Below are positions 47,709 through 61,097 of a stretch of 64,000 nt of DNA, piece after piece; the stretch's first letter is position 1, and every line of letters starts with the position of its first letter. The position numbers were made by a program, and so were the translations under genes. The DNA lies in NCBI GenBank assembly GCA_037952775.1, contig JBANAY010000003.1, forward strand, positions 23,870,001 to 23,934,000, read 5' to 3'. The notes under the pieces are model-generated. The model worked only from the letters and a program-made list of their open reading frames with translations, was not told the DNA's origin and did no database searches. This DNA is from Clonostachys chloroleuca. Its lineage: Eukaryota; Ascomycota; Sordariomycetes; Hypocreales; Bionectriaceae.

Positions 47709-48138
47709 TCAAGCAGGATAAATATCCTACTCTGGCTATTATTACCTTGTTGTGGAGCTCCAGAGAATTATTAATCAAACAAAGTAACTGCAAGCCACTA
47801 TAGCTATTACAAACCTAGGTCATCGTGAGGAATCAGTATTACTCACACTAATTAGTGCAGCGCTTGACCAGGATAGATCAAGCCATAATTAAGTAGTCAA
47901 GAAGCAGACTGGATCAATCAGACAGCATAGATTATCCCCACAGTATGTTTAAATAAACCTAAAATCTGCCTAGTAGTAATTAACTTCCCTCAACTTCCGA
48001 GACTCAGAAGTACTTAAAGGTAAGCTCAGCATGGCTTGGCGAAATCAACTCAGTTGTTTAACTGCAATCACCCTGACCGACTCATTATTTCGAGTGAATC
48101 CGTCCCTTTTCACATTTGATTTTTACAGTTAGTACGCA
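47709..48138 (+). other. upstream region of the NmrA-like gene
   Basis: Normal-composition intergenic DNA that must contain the promoter of the downstream gene. No TATA box stands out. Confidence 0.4.
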
Positions 48139-49072
48139 ATGGCTCCAGCCATCCAGGGACGGAAGATCGCGATTACTGGCGCTAGCGGCCAGCTTGGGAA
48201 GCCAACTATCGACGCTCTCATCGCACTGGGCGTCCATACCATCACCGCTATTCAGCGACCCGAGGCTAACAGCACGTTTCCTGCTGGGGTTATTGTTAAG
48301 AGGGGCAACCTTGAGGATGAAGTTTTCCTCGCCGACGTGCTTAAAGGCCAAGATGCCCTAGTCCTAATGCCGCCCCTGGCTCAACTCGTTAAGCTTCAAG
48401 AGCCCGCGATCCGCGCGGCCTCCAGGGTTGGCGTACCCTACGTCTTTCCCTCTGAATTCGGACCCGACCCCTTTGCCAGCCGGCTTATAGAGGAGAATAA
48501 GCTGCTTATAGCGAAGAAAAAGCATTCGTGATTTGATTGAAAATCTCGGTGTTAGCAGTTGGATATCTGTCGCAATTGGCCCCTGGCTCGATGCAGGCCT
48601 TACTGCGGGCTTATGGGGTATCGACCCCAAGGCTCGCAAGGCAACCATCTGGCGAGGCGCCGATGCCAAGGCCAATACGGCGACTGTCGCACATACTGGT
48701 GAAGCAGTTGCTGCGGTGCTAAGCCTACCTGAGGATGATCTGGCCAAGTACAAAAACAAAGCTGTGTACACGTCGTCGTTCTACCTAACGCAGCGGGAGA
48801 TTCTAGACGCTGTTCAGCGCGCAACAGGGACGACGGATGCGGACTGGGACATTACGTCGCGAGACGTGAATGAAGTGGCTAAGGAGTATGAGGAAAAGAT
48901 TAGTCAGGGCGACGGTATGGCACCTTTCACCAAGTTCTTTGTTACACACTTCTTGGAGGGCCACGGCGGCGACTTCAACCACAAGGTTAATGCAGCGGAG
49001 TTGGAGAAACTTGAGCGGCTAGGACTTCACAAGGAGGACCTCGAGCAGGTCATCAAAGTGGCGCTGCAGTAA
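48139..49072 (+). pseudogene. NmrA/isoflavone-reductase-like NAD(P)-binding protein, one frameshift
   Basis: ATG 48139 starts MAPAIQGRKIAITGASGQLG, a Rossmann-fold nucleotide-binding motif (GASGQLG), and continues with the NmrA-like core (VFPSEFGPD) up to AKKKHS and a stop at 48531. The same protein goes on in another frame from about 48527 (RDLIENLGVSSWISVAIGPW) to the stop at 49072. No intron fits the junction, and two bases seem missing next to CATTCGTGATTTG. Rejoined length is about 310 residues, the usual size. The family includes NAD(P)H-dependent reductases and redox-sensing regulators; substrate unknown. The rest of the gene is clean, so this is either a very young pseudogene or a sequencing error. 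Confidence 0.75.
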
Positions 49073-49538
49073 ACTATATGGAACTCTTAAAGGAATAGTA
49101 TTTTACTAATGCAACTCTTACTGGAGTTCTATTAGCTACACTCAAACAAATGCTTCTTTTTTTCTGTAAATTATGTGGTCCTGGATGTGACTCCATTTTC
49201 CGAATCATCTGTTTCCCAGTCAACGCCCCCCACCCCCAAAACAAAAACGAGGGTGACTGATCAGGTCTCATGATGTGTATACTTACTCCTCGGGCGGAAT
49301 ATAGCATAGATCAAGGTATTGTCACTAACGAGAGCCCTGATTGGCACGACTCCCTCGTCTTGACCAGCTTCGAGGCTTGTACGGAGTCTGCACTGCTGAG
49401 ATTAATAACATATCAATCAGCAGTCTGGAAGTCTTATAGGAATGTCGACGATGGCGCTACTTTATTTCATCCCAACAAGACAGCTTCCATCCCCTCACCC
49501 CGTCGGTATCAGCGCGCTGAAACAGTCGTGTATCGACC

Positions 49539-49715
49539 ATGACTCCAGGCACGATGAAGGCCCTTCTGCTAAACGCGGAGGACCAAACAGCGTCTGTACA
49601 CACTATCCCCGCCCTATCCCACGGCATGGGGAAATTCTCATTCGCGTGAAGCCATTTGCGCTGAACTAAGTAGCCTTCCCTCGGCGCGACTGGGTGAACA
49701 GATATCTACACCTTG
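49539..49715 (+). pseudogene. zinc-type alcohol dehydrogenase/quinone oxidoreductase N-terminal fragment
   Basis: ATG 49539 reads MTPGTMKALLLNAEDQTASV, then shifts frame to RPIPRHGEILIRVKPFALN, then a stop (probably from CAA) and VAFPRRDWVNRYLH. This is the catalytic N-terminus of a medium-chain dehydrogenase. The remaining 280 or so residues, including the Rossmann domain, are absent. It points towards the aldolase relic on the other strand. Confidence 0.65.
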
Positions 49716-49828
49716 CTAGTTGATAAGAAAAACTTGTTAATCGTTGCGTCAATTTTTGTTCATTGCGTAAGTGGCCAAGTTACACTATTGAGCTGTCATA
49801 TTTCCATACAGTTGAGAGAACACTGTCA

Positions 49829-51242
49829 CTATCTTACTTCCATTAGGTCCTTCAAGTATTTTCTATTAGACAAACTGGCCACTGCATCTACGCTCAAAGG
49901 CTGCAGTGGGAGTCTGGGTGTAGCAGGATACCCGAACTGCTGGTTAAGCAAATACTTTAAACTAGCCACCTTGAGTTAAATGTCAGCATGTTGTGCACGC
50001 GCCTGTCAGTATATTTCGATGAGCTAGAATGCTACTACTCACACCGCCACTTAATAGTTCCGCTTCGGCCAAGGAGGCTATCTCCTGGAGTCGCCTGGCT
50101 TTCGCCCAATCTGCAGCACTATCCAGGCTTTGTGTACTGCGCCACAACTCCATAGCAAATTCCTATACTTATGGTAAACAATTTTCTAATAACACCTGCT
50201 GCAAATGTTGCTTACTGGTGCAAGGTTCGGTAAGGGGCTAATAGCACCGGCAGACCCAACCGAAATAGACGGAAGTAAGAAGTCGATAAACCCCGCGATT
50301 GTCTTGAAAGATCCATCGAGAAGGCTGGTAATCCTTGAGACTTTTCCAACATTACCACAGCTATAAGACATTATCAGCAACCTTAATAAGATTCGAAGGT
50401 TATAATCGCAACCTACGATAGCATAATGCCGCGTATATTTGGTGCAGCCCTTGCAATATCCACAATATCGTCACTCGTTAGATCGATCCCGCCTGCAACT
50501 AACGGAAAGTTGTAGATAATCCTGATTTGTCCGGCATCCTTGTTAGCTAGTAGTCCCTTTCTGTCCTCTACGTAGAACTTGACAAGAGCTGCAAATAGAA
50601 GGCGAGTCTTCCACCGAGGCATACATACATCGGCACTGGCGATTTAGAGGCCACATCGATGAAAAATGACTTGATCGCAGTCGGGCTTGCCTTCAATGCA
50701 CTCGCATAGTAGCTTGCCGCTATAACGAGTACAAATTCGGCACCAGCAGCCTCCGCATCCTTCGCAAGACTAATAGTCTCTCGAGTGCTTGTCGCACCTA
50801 CCCCGGCTACAATTGGCGTCTGATGCAGGCCATTTTCATCAAGCGCGGACCGCACAGCCCGTATCAGTTGTATTCGCTCCTGGCGATCCTATAGTTATAG
50901 TCAGGAAGCTTTGATCCGCCCAACCTGCAGGAATATACACAAACTAAATGTGTAGCCTCTCCCATTATAGCGGAGACAACGGGAATAACTCCCGGTTTAG
51001 CAACATCTATCTTTACTAGGTTAACATAAAAGATATTCTTAACTAGTCCACATATATTGGCAAGAGAGAATTATATCTTACATATAGCGTGCTCCATATA
51101 GGCTTTGAGGTCTAGCTGAGGGTTAGCGAAACTCCTAAACTCTGAATTACTATTAAATTTCAGTATGCTTGCCTAACTCATCCCCATCGCTGAAAAATAC
51201 TGGTAGAGGAGCGTAAACTCCCGGTGGAAGAGGTTTTACCAT
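49829..51242 (-). pseudogene. dihydrodipicolinate-synthase-family aldolase, decayed
   Basis: ATG 51242 starts MVKPLPPGVYAPLPVFFSDG. Pieces in several frames follow in the right order: LDLKAYMEHA; KPGVIPVVSAIMGEATHL; QTPIVAGVGATSTRETISLA; VLVIAASYYASALKA; IIYNFPLVAGGIDLTSDDI; NIRGIMLS; GAISPLPNLAP. It closes with KYLLNQQFGYPATPRLPLQP and a stop at 49829. These are conserved blocks of the DHDPS/NAL superfamily (class I, Schiff-base aldolases such as 2-keto-3-deoxy acid aldolases). Many frameshifts and in-frame stops separate them, and the Schiff-base lysine block is damaged. The full length (about 310 residues originally) is still visible, so decay was by point changes and small indels rather than truncation or RIP. 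Confidence 0.75.
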
Positions 51243-52398
51243 AGTATATTGAAATTGTTTGGAATCATACTTTAACAAGAAAAGAGTTAACTTCTAGACT
51301 TTAGTTTGCGCAGCATTACAATAGTAGTTGCAACTTAGGTATTTATAGAAGTACGATTATATTATAGGCTAAATAAAGCAGGAAGATTCTCTACATATAC
51401 CATAAGTTTGAATGCAAACACCACCTCCGGATAATCCGAGGCCTTAAACCCCCGCTTTAAGACCACCCTTGTACTCCGCTCATCTACTTACAAATTCAAG
51501 GGAACAGTACGAGAGAACTAAGTTAGTAAGTATAGAGTAGATTAAAGGAAATTAAGCGAGAATTGCGAAATTCTTTTAGAGCGTTGTACATAATAATAGA
51601 CTAGTTGATCTATTGCTATTTTTCATCAGACATACTTCCCATCCTTATAATGGGCCAGAATACCTGAGCACTCTGACGTGAAATGGTAGGGTTACGGCGG
51701 GAAATTACGAACGGGGCCAACACCCTCACAAACCCCTGAGCATGCTGAAAATGGTATTCTTAGTCGAGCGAGTTTTCAGGGTAGCCGGCGGCATTGTTTC
51801 CTAAGCGCTTCCAGCATCTTCGAAGATTTGGGATCCTTGTTATACGCAATCGATAACAGTTTATCGAGGGACTTTGGTACACCCTCATTCTCCTGGCTAG
51901 GGGTGTTCTGGTTTAGAGCAATAGGATTCATTCCAAGAGACATATTGTAGGACTTCAATTTCTAAGGCCAGATTCGCATATTTATAGTCTCGACCTATCC
52001 TCATGTCTCTACTCTGGTTTCTCTCCAGGGTTTAAGCAGGATAACAACGTTAATCTTGGGGCGCTCATTTCCGGGAGGAGCTACTCAGCATGGTTTAGAA
52101 TACAATAGAAGCCTACGTGTTTGAGGACTGTCCACAACATGGTTCACATAGGAGGAGATCGACCATGATGGTGTAAACGTGAATGAGGCAAGACAACATG
52201 CAGTTACGTCCTAACTCTTTATTTATCTGCAGACCGCTGTAATGACAATTCTATCTCATCAATATACCGTATAAAGTATAGTGTCATCTCGGCACGGCGC
52301 CTTAGCCGCCTTACAAACCTTCCGTCCCCGAATTTTGTCCCTTAAACCCCAACCGCTCTAACTTGCCACCGCCAGTATCGAGACAGCCTCTAAGCGGC
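51243..52398. other. intergenic region with a 60-codon minus-strand frame
   Basis: The frame at 51776-51958 (minus) reads MKSYNMSLGMNPIALNQNTP and ends ALRKQCRRLP. I do not recognise it; it could be the end of a decayed gene whose earlier part is at 52399-52713. Nothing else is supported here. Confidence 0.35.
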
Positions 52399-52713
52399 CT
52401 AGATTCGTCCTAGAGCGATCGAGCTAAGACCAGCGAATAACGTACGGTAGAGCGAGCTCTCAAGAATCGTATGTGCCAGGTTACGCTGTTCCGGTGAGGG
52501 ACTGTACAAAGCCACGACAGTCAAAGGTAGGAACATCCGAACAGTTAGGCAGCTTATACTTTTTCTTATGATAAACAAAGAGCAGTCAAGGATTCTCTGA
52601 CCATTTGTCGTCCCAGGGGAATCCGACTCCGAATATTCCACAGGTGGCAAGCGGATTGTCGAGAGGAGTGTCCAAGCAGCCGAAAAGTACGCCACTGTTA
52701 GAGCATTAAACAC
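52399..52713 (-). pseudogene. fragment resembling the C-terminal part of a fungal transcription factor
   Basis: A 104-codon open frame, MFNALTVAYFSAAWTLLSTI at the start and MFLPLTVVALYSPSPEQRNL near the end. Hydrophobic helices followed by SPSPEQRNLA recall the C-terminal regions of fungal Zn2Cys6 regulators. No zinc cluster is found upstream, so it is at best a remnant. The family assignment is weak. Confidence 0.3.
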
Positions 52714-53059
52714 ATTACAGTATTAGAAGCTGCTCCGAGAGTAGTTCTCGATAAACCCAACTCGTTGGGTTGCCTCTATTCGGTATTCGTCCCACAGATT
52801 ATCAATTCTTCTGCTGATTATATAGTAACAGGCAAAGGTAAATACTTACATATAGTCTATAATTGAAACTCTCAACCACAATATCACTCTCACGTAACGA
52901 GGTTACTACTCGCCGACTTTCATTCCAGCTTGGGGATTCAGAACTATTGACTGATATAGGAGCACTCATTATAAGTAGCATAAACCCTATATCTTCTGCT
53001 TATATTTCCACTGAAGTACCGAATTATCGTTCTGGCTGTAGTATTAGTACCGATAGGTA
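52714..53059. other. intergenic region, no gene seen
   Basis: Mixed composition. A 66-codon plus-strand frame at 52863-53063 has no family features and runs into the Copia fragment. Confidence 0.4.
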
Positions 53060-53400
53060 TTAGATTACCTACAGTATAATTTAGGTCAGCACAATCTATA
53101 CAGGACATACAGTAGATATTTTAATTCGAAACCCGTTATCTCGCCATTCAATACAGCAGCAGCAATAAACCGTCTATCGTAATAGCCCAGCCGGCTAATC
53201 CGATATCAGAGGCACACTTCCTGTCCGACGCTACCTTCGCTGATGATAAGATAACACGAAGGTTGTCGTAAGGCTTCCTTATCATCCTCTTGGGAGAAAC
53301 CCGTGTTATAGAAAGCCAGCAAGCAGTTAACCGTATTAACCTTAATAACCGAGGCAGAGCTACTTACTCTAACCCGTCGGAATAATACTACAACCTTACA
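53060..53400 (+). pseudogene. Copia retrotransposon fragment (RT end and RNase H)
   Basis: Plus-strand reading gives ETRYLAIQYSSS, then HFLSDATFADDKITRRLSQG-like sequence with the RNase H Asp residues. After a shift of one base it gives PVL, a stop where Trp is expected, KASKQLTV, and TEAELLTLT with the catalytic Glu. This is the last 110 or so residues of a Ty1/Copia polyprotein. It is damaged by a frameshift and stops, but much less AT-rich than the RIP-mutated Copia at 12.5-16.4 kb. Confidence 0.75.
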
Positions 53401-54030
53401 GATCGCTAGTAGTACTACAGCAGCGTAGGAGTATTTCTGAGAAGTACTTTATAAGGAGGAGCGGACCGAGCATATTAACACAGGAGCTATCCAGGCCGAG
53501 GTTGGTATCTACTTACCGCAGGCTCTTATCAGGGTACAGAACGCCGGGTATTATATATACTTGATATAGATAGTATATATCCGGTAGGAATACTTCTGTT
53601 ACCTACTATACAGCAGCTGTAATACTGTATCATTAGTTATATTACAGTAAACTCTTTATTATATAGAGTATATATTATATAGTTAATTATATTATAATAT
53701 TTAGAGATTATCTATATAGTAGATATATTATATTAGGATCTATTATTAGTAAGCTAAAGAGGAACTAAATAATATAGAGAAGGAGTTAGAGTATATAAGT
53801 ACTAAAGTATAGTATTTATATAAATAGAAGAAAATATAATTTAATAAGATAATATAAGCAGTATCTTATTAATAATATTAAGGAGTTAGAGTAGGTAGAA
53901 TATAAGGAGATAGAAAAAATAGTTTATAAAGTAGTTTTTTCTTTAGATATTACTTCTTTATCCAAACCTGTATTTTCAGAGATTAAGATTAATCTGATAT
54001 TTCTTTAAAAGAGTATAAAGTTATCTTCTT
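53401..54030. repeat. increasingly AT-rich DNA before the Gypsy insertion
   Basis: Composition falls quickly after 53600. A purine-rich plus strand at 53750-53930 (GAGAAGGAGTTAGAG and similar) might be a coiled-coil coding relic. The last five bases, TTCTT, are the target duplication of the Gypsy element. Confidence 0.5.
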
Positions 54031-54243
54031 TGTCAGTGCTGGGTGGTGTTACAAGGAGAGTGTCAAGGTGAAGCCCGATAGATAGCTGTAGACACGACTA
54101 AGGGTCACCTGAGAGGAGTACTTAGGTCGCCGTTGATAGATTTATTAATTCCTAACCTTCGAAAAGGAAGCTTGTAATCTGGATCAGTATTAAATAACAA
54201 GCCCTCCTGCGGGTATACATAACCTGTCAGGTGACTACTGATA
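54031..54243 (-). repeat. 3' LTR of the Gypsy element (little mutated)
   Basis: On the plus strand it starts TGTCAGTGCTGGG and ends TGACTACTGATA. CG and TG/CA sites such as GTCGCCG and CCTGCGGG remain, in contrast to the other LTR. The TGTCAGT...ACTGACA-type ends are inverted repeats. Confidence 0.9.
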
Positions 54244-54258
54244 GAATACCTCCCCTTC
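54244..54258 (-). promoter_or_regulatory. polypurine tract of the Gypsy element
   Basis: Minus strand reads CGAAGGGGAGGTATTC directly before the 3' LTR, the usual place of the second-strand primer. Confidence 0.6.
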
Positions 54259-57200
54259 GAGGGTTGTCCTCGACCCTTGCGATCCACAGGCTAATCTCTT
54301 GCTTCAGGGTCCTATCCTATATTAATTCACTGTTATCATTCTAACTAGCAGGTTCGCGCAGCTGGGTCGCTTGTGATAAGCAATTGGCGTGTATATGTGG
54401 TTAGTTCCTATTGTTGCGGGCTGCTTTTGTATTATGTAATTGAGGGCCTTATTATATTGAATAGGGCAGCTGTACCTATAATATAACTGTAGATACCTTT
54501 AATTAACTACCTTACCTCCTGACTATTTATTTTCTCTTGTGAATTAACTGCTTATACGATATTGTATAGTACCGCTATATTAAATACCCCTGAGGTTATT
54601 ATTATAGTATATAGATAGTCTGTAGGTATTTTAGTATATTATTTACTTATTCCTAAATACTGAGTAAAGCTATTATAAGGGTATTAAATAGAGGCTCGGG
54701 ACCTACTTAAGGTATATATTTCCCCAGCTTTAAAGTAATTTCTTACTCCTTATATTATTATTATCTTCTTCTTCCTATATATAAATATCCTCTTCTTAGT
54801 TCATATTATAACCTAGCAGCTAATATATATATAGCCTTCCCTTAGCAGTAATAATATTAATAACTATAACTATAGCAGTAGTAATATTATTATATAAGTA
54901 TTCTATTTCCTATAACTTATTACCTGTTATAAACCTCCTGCTAATAAGCTATAGGTCTAAGCTAACCCCCTGCCCTACTACTGAGCAGGAGATCTAAGCT
55001 ATTAGTAGTAAGTCTAAGGGTAATAGTATTCCCTTTTTTCTTACTCTGTAAGTATAATATTCCTAGCTGGTCCTAAGCTATTAGGTTGCTACTAATAAGT
55101 TATTCCTAGTTATAAGTATAACTGCTGGTATTATTATAATACCCAAGCTACCTAGAAGGGTAGTCCTCTTCTAACCTACTACTAGGAACTATATAAGTTT
55201 TACCTATTCCCTCCTGCTACCCTCTTACTACTTAGTAGCTAATATATTATAGCTAGTTCTAATAAGTATATCTATTATATAGGTATTAATAAGGGGTATA
55301 TTATACTTATAGGTACTATATAGTATTATACTACTTTTCTAAACTATTTCTTCCTATAGGGAGAAATTACTATATATCTCCTGCTTACTAGTTACTTAGC
55401 TCCAGCTAATTTATTATAGGGGAGTACCTTTACTAATACTTAAATCTCTGCTTGTTATTATCTTAAGGTAATAAAGGTTAAGTCAGGTATTACCCTCGAG
55501 CAGTAGTAGCAGCTATTCGCTACTATCTTACAGGAGGTAAATAGTACTTGCTAGTACTAGTAGGACTAGGTCCTCTTAGACTAGATACTTACCCTCTATA
55601 CTACTACTGTAGTATAGATTATCTCTGCTATAAGTTTTATCCTTCCTATTTCCTTTATACTACCCTCCTGCTAACTTCCTATTAGTATACTATTATCAGT
55701 AATAAAGAGATAGTAGATAATCTGCTTTTATAGATAGTACCTAATAAGATATCTGACTTCGAACTCCTTACTGAGGAGTCTCTCTCCGGCTGTAATATCT
55801 ATAAGTAGGTAGGAAGTAGCTAGATTGCAGGAGGTAGTTAGTACTACTTATTAGCTGCCTTTTTAATTTTTCTTTTATTTAACCGAGGGTTTATTCTGAT
55901 CCTAATAGAGTAGCTCTCTAGCTAGCTAGTAGCTACTCTCTTATATATTAGTAGCCTTTTAGCCTTTTTTCTTAATTTTATTCTGCTGTTTTATTATTAT
56001 ATAGCTATAATATCCTGCCTCCTTTTCTCTCCTCCTGTAATACTTATATCTTTTTACTCTATAACCCCTTTTTTACTCTCCCTTTATTAGAGACTTACTA
56101 GTTATAAGTATCTTATATCTCTTTATCTATAAATATACTTTAGCTAATATAAGAGTTTTCTAAATAGTTATAGCCCTTCTACTTAATTAAATAGAGCCTC
56201 TTCTGTTTACTATACTTATAACCTAGGATTCTCTTAATCTTAAAAGTTTATTCTATATCCTAAGGGTAATCCTCCAGCTCTTTAGGTATTCTGCTTCTGC
56301 TTATATATAGTTCTAAGTTTTCTATATAGAAGATATTATATACTTTAACTAATAATAGTAGTTTTAATTTAAATACTATATTATTATTTCTAACTACCTT
56401 AATAATCTTATAGGGTTCTATATATCTCTCTACTAGCTTCCTACTAGATCGCCTAAGATTTATATATTTAGTTAATATCAGTATAAATTAGCCTAGTTTA
56501 AATAAGTATTATAATCTTTTCTTATTATACTACCTCTTATAGTTATTTATACTAAAGGTAAGTACTTAGATTATATTTTTTCTTATAGCTCTTAGTTCTT
56601 ATACTCTTTCTATACCTGAGGGGCTTTTATTAACCCCTAAGTTTATTATTACTACCTCTAGATAATTTAGTTTAAATCTATATAATAAATAAGTAGGAGA
56701 CTTATCTATACTACAGTAGGAAGAGGTATTATATATAAACTGTACTATTTTAAGCTTTTATACCCAGTTATCTTAGTCTTTAGTATAAAATACTCTTAAG
56801 TAATATTATAATTCTTAGTTTATTCTCTCAGTTTAACTATCTATTTAAGGGTAGAATATAGTACTAAGGTACCTTTAGTATATAAGTAGATAATAGAAAG
56901 ATTACTAGTAGTCTCCTATAAAGACTACTGCTCTATCTAAGACTATTCTATCCGGGATTCTATATAGTATAAAAACTTTATTAACTAGGATTCTTACTAA
57001 TATCTTACTACTAAATACCTTTCGGGTTATAATAAATAATAAGTACTTTATAAATTAATCTATAATAATAAGTATTATATTATATAGTTTACTTCCTAGC
57101 CCTAGTATAGATAAAAGATCTATAATAAAGTCTATTAATACTTCCGACTATAGGTATATTACTTATAGGAGTAGTACTAGGAACCTATAGGGCTTATACT

Positions 57201-60200
57201 TTCTTATATTAATATATTAGTAAATCAGGTATAATTTTATATAGTATTTAATATCCCTCTTTATACCTAGCTAAAAGTAAAATTTAGCTATCCTTTATAT
57301 TATTCTATTTACTCCCTAGTAACCTGCTATAGGTATATTATAGTATAGTAAGAGGAGTTCAGTTCTTATACTTAGCGGTATAAATATATATTTTTTAATA
57401 CTTCTTCCCCCTAGTAGTATAGTAACTTTTTATTATTAACTAGCTACTTATAAGATTTATATCTATTAGTAGTATTAGAGGTATTCCTAGTCTCTGCTCT
57501 CTTTTTTACTATAAAGGTATTCCTTTATTATACTTCTAAGAGTACTTTAGTTAGAGTTCTTTCTTCTACTTATAATATTATAACTATACTTCAGTAATCT
57601 CCCTGCTAATTCTTAATAGTTCCCTGAGTTATAAGCTAAAGGCAGGTAAGTACCTTACTAGTAACTCTCTCCCTCCTAGTAAGTAGGACTTTTATAACTA
57701 GGTATAATCTAGTTAATCTATAAGTATACTGATCGAGGTTTAATAACTTATTAGGTACTCTAACCTATAAGTCTCCCTTAAGTATATTACCTGCTCTTTC
57801 CTTATATAAGAAGTACTAGAGGAAAGTATTTAGATAACTCCTTTATACTTCCTCCTTTGCTTAGGGATCTACTAAGTCAGGCCTCCTTAAAAGCCTGTCT
57901 ACTGGGTTCAATTTGCCTGATCTATACTTAATTATAAAGTTATATAGAGCTAGCTTATCTAGTACTATTGCCTATTTAGCTAACAGTATCTTCTTACCTG
58001 CTAGGTAGCTATAATTTAAGTAGTCTGTAATAACTATAACCAGGTCAGCTGTATATACTAGGTAGTACCTCTATATATAGAAAGCCTCTACTATTATAAG
58101 TATCTCTATATTAGGGATAAAATATCTAAGTTAGAACCTGTTTAGCTTCTTTAAGAGGTATATAACTAGGTACTATTTACCTTATATAAGCTGTATAAGT
58201 ACTGCTCCTATTATAAAATCTAATATATCAGTCTTAACCCTTATATATATCTCCGGGTTAAAGTATATTAGAATTAGCTAGTCTATAAATCTATCCTTTA
58301 GCTCTTAGAAAGCTGCTTATTTAATATTATTAAGTAATAGGTATCCCTTGTATTTACCTTATATTAGATTAGTTAATAGTATTATAATTTTACTATAGTT
58401 TTTTATAAAATACCTATAAAATCCTATAAAGCCTAGGAAGGTCTATATATCCTTTATACTATAAGGCTCCGGCTAGTCTTATACTGCTTAAATATATTCC
58501 TCCTCTATTTATATTCCTTTAGGCCCTATAATAAACCTAAGGAAGAATACCTTATTAACTGCGAATTTGTATTTTTACAGGTTAATATACAGGTCTATAT
58601 CCTGTAGCTTCTGCAGGATAGTCTTTATATATTATATATAAAGTAATATTACTGCTATAGACCAGAATATTATCTAGGTAGATAATATAGATAGAGTCTA
58701 TCTCGGACTATAATATATTATTAATATACTCTTAGAAGGTTATTAGTATATTAGTTAGGCTGAAGGGTATAATAAGGTATTTAAAGTAGCTGTATCTATA
58801 TCTGAATACTGTCTTCTACTTATCTCCCTCGCTAATATATAGCCTTTAATATATATCTTTTATATCTAGTTTTATAAAGATCTTAATACTATATAGCTGG
58901 TTAAGGATCTTATAGATTAGGGGTAATAGGGTATAGTTCTTATATATTATCTTATTTAAACTATAATAGTTAATATAGAGTTATAGCTTAGAAGAACTTT
59001 TCTTAGATATAAATAATATAGGGGTACCTACCGGGCTAGTTAACCTCCTTATCTATCCGTTCTTAAGGGCCTCTTTAATATATAACTTAAAAATCTCTAG
59101 CTCCCTGATTACTAGAGGATAGATAGGCCCCTATAGTAGTATTTAGCTATCTTCTAGTTTAATTATATATATTTATCCTCCTAAGGGTAGTTATTAGGTT
59201 ACTTTCTTTTCTAAGAAGATATCTATAAAGTCTATATATTTATTAGGCAGCTGCTTTATATTCTCCTTATACCTATTAAGTATAGGAGTACTACTTAGGG
59301 GGTTTACTAAGATTATTATAATATATATATTCTTAATTATCTATTTAAGCTGCTTAGACTAAGTAACTAGCTTAATAGAGGCTTGCTCTAGAGGGTAATA
59401 CTATTTATTAAATACTCAGAATATTTAAGAATTAATATTAATAAACTAGGGTTTTCTAATAATTATATCCTTCTTAATATCTACTATTATAAACTTAAAG
59501 AGTATCTACTTTATAACTCCCTAGTTATCTATAATTTCTATTAAATAAGGCTTTATTCCTAAAGTCTTAATATATTATCTATTAAATATAGTCCCTAGGG
59601 TTATCCCGGGTAGTAGCTTAGCCCCTTTCCTTATAAACTAGCTTAAGAGGATACTAATATCTACTTATAGATTAAATAGTATAGTTACTTTTTCCTAGTA
59701 TCCCTCTTACCTGAGCTATATTACTCTCCTTATCCTTAAGTTAATATAGCTTACCCCCTCCTATTATATTTTACAGATATATAGAATAGTATCTAGCTTA
59801 GAGCCCCTAACCTACTTAGTATATATCTTAGTTATATACTAATTGCTTTAGTACTCTGTATAATCAGGGGTCTTATAGTAATCTCTTATATAGCCTAGTT
59901 TACTATATTTCTAGTATTTCTACCTATAGTTAGCTCTATCTGAACCCCTTCTCTATAGTATTCTTATATCTATAATTAAATAGATCTCTTATAAAGTAGT
60001 TATATTATAATATCTTAGATAAGAGTAAGGTTAGGCTATACTACTAGTCTTAGAGGCCTCTATAAGTATTTCTATAATAACTCTTTAGTTAAGAAGCTCC
60101 TTCTAGTTACTAGGTACCCCTTTGCTTAGTACCTGCTTATAGAAGTTAATAGATAAGATCTCTAGGAAGAGAGCTACTTAGAATACCTCAGGGAGTTCCT

Positions 60201-61097
60201 CTAGTATTTTACTAAGCGTAGATTTATAGTAGTTAGTATATAATCTGAACTTCTAGCCTACTGTAAGCCTTATATACAGCAGTTTCTATATAGTTTTAAT
60301 TATATATATAGAGCTATTACTAATTCCCTCCTCTAGCTACTTCTAATATATTTTCTAGGAAATAGTAGTAATAGGGTACTTCTATAGATAGTATTACTAT
60401 TATACCTCTATTATACCTTATAAGTAAGTACTAGTATATACTACCTTTTAAGTATTAGTATTAAAGTTCTCTTAGAGGAAGACTACTTAGAGATATACTA
60501 GGTAGGCCTAAAGCTCTGCTTAGCTCTTACTATAGTATATAGGGGCTATTATCTAGACCTTAGCCTATAGGTCTCCTTTAGTTTACTTATACCTCTCTAC
60601 AGGCTTATTATTATCCTTATAAATAGTTCTGAATTACCTCCTCCTAGGGGTATCCTTCTCTATCTCTTAAACCTTCTCCCTTAGGCTATAAACCTCCTGT
60701 AGGAGTAGGTAGATACTATTATTTTCCTCCTATAAGCTAGTATTCCTAGCTATTAACCCAGGTTAGATAAATAAGTTAACCGGGGTAAGTTAGTTAATAG
60801 GCTCGATAAGGTCCTATTATTAGCAGGCAGTTACCCCTTAGAGTTCGGTAGTAGCTTATAGTTATATTTCTCTTACTTACTAGATATAACCTCAGAGCTT
60901 ATTAAGTACTATACTGTTTTATAAGTCTTAAAGCTCTCTTATAAGCTATTAGACCTCTTCTTCTTATTCTTTTATTAGTAAAGTTAATATATATAGATTA
61001 TCTATTAACTCGCTAGGGGTATATAGATAATTAGCAGTTAGATCTATAGTATATTCCCTTAATAGTCTCTAACCCTGAATAGGAAGAGGAATTAATA

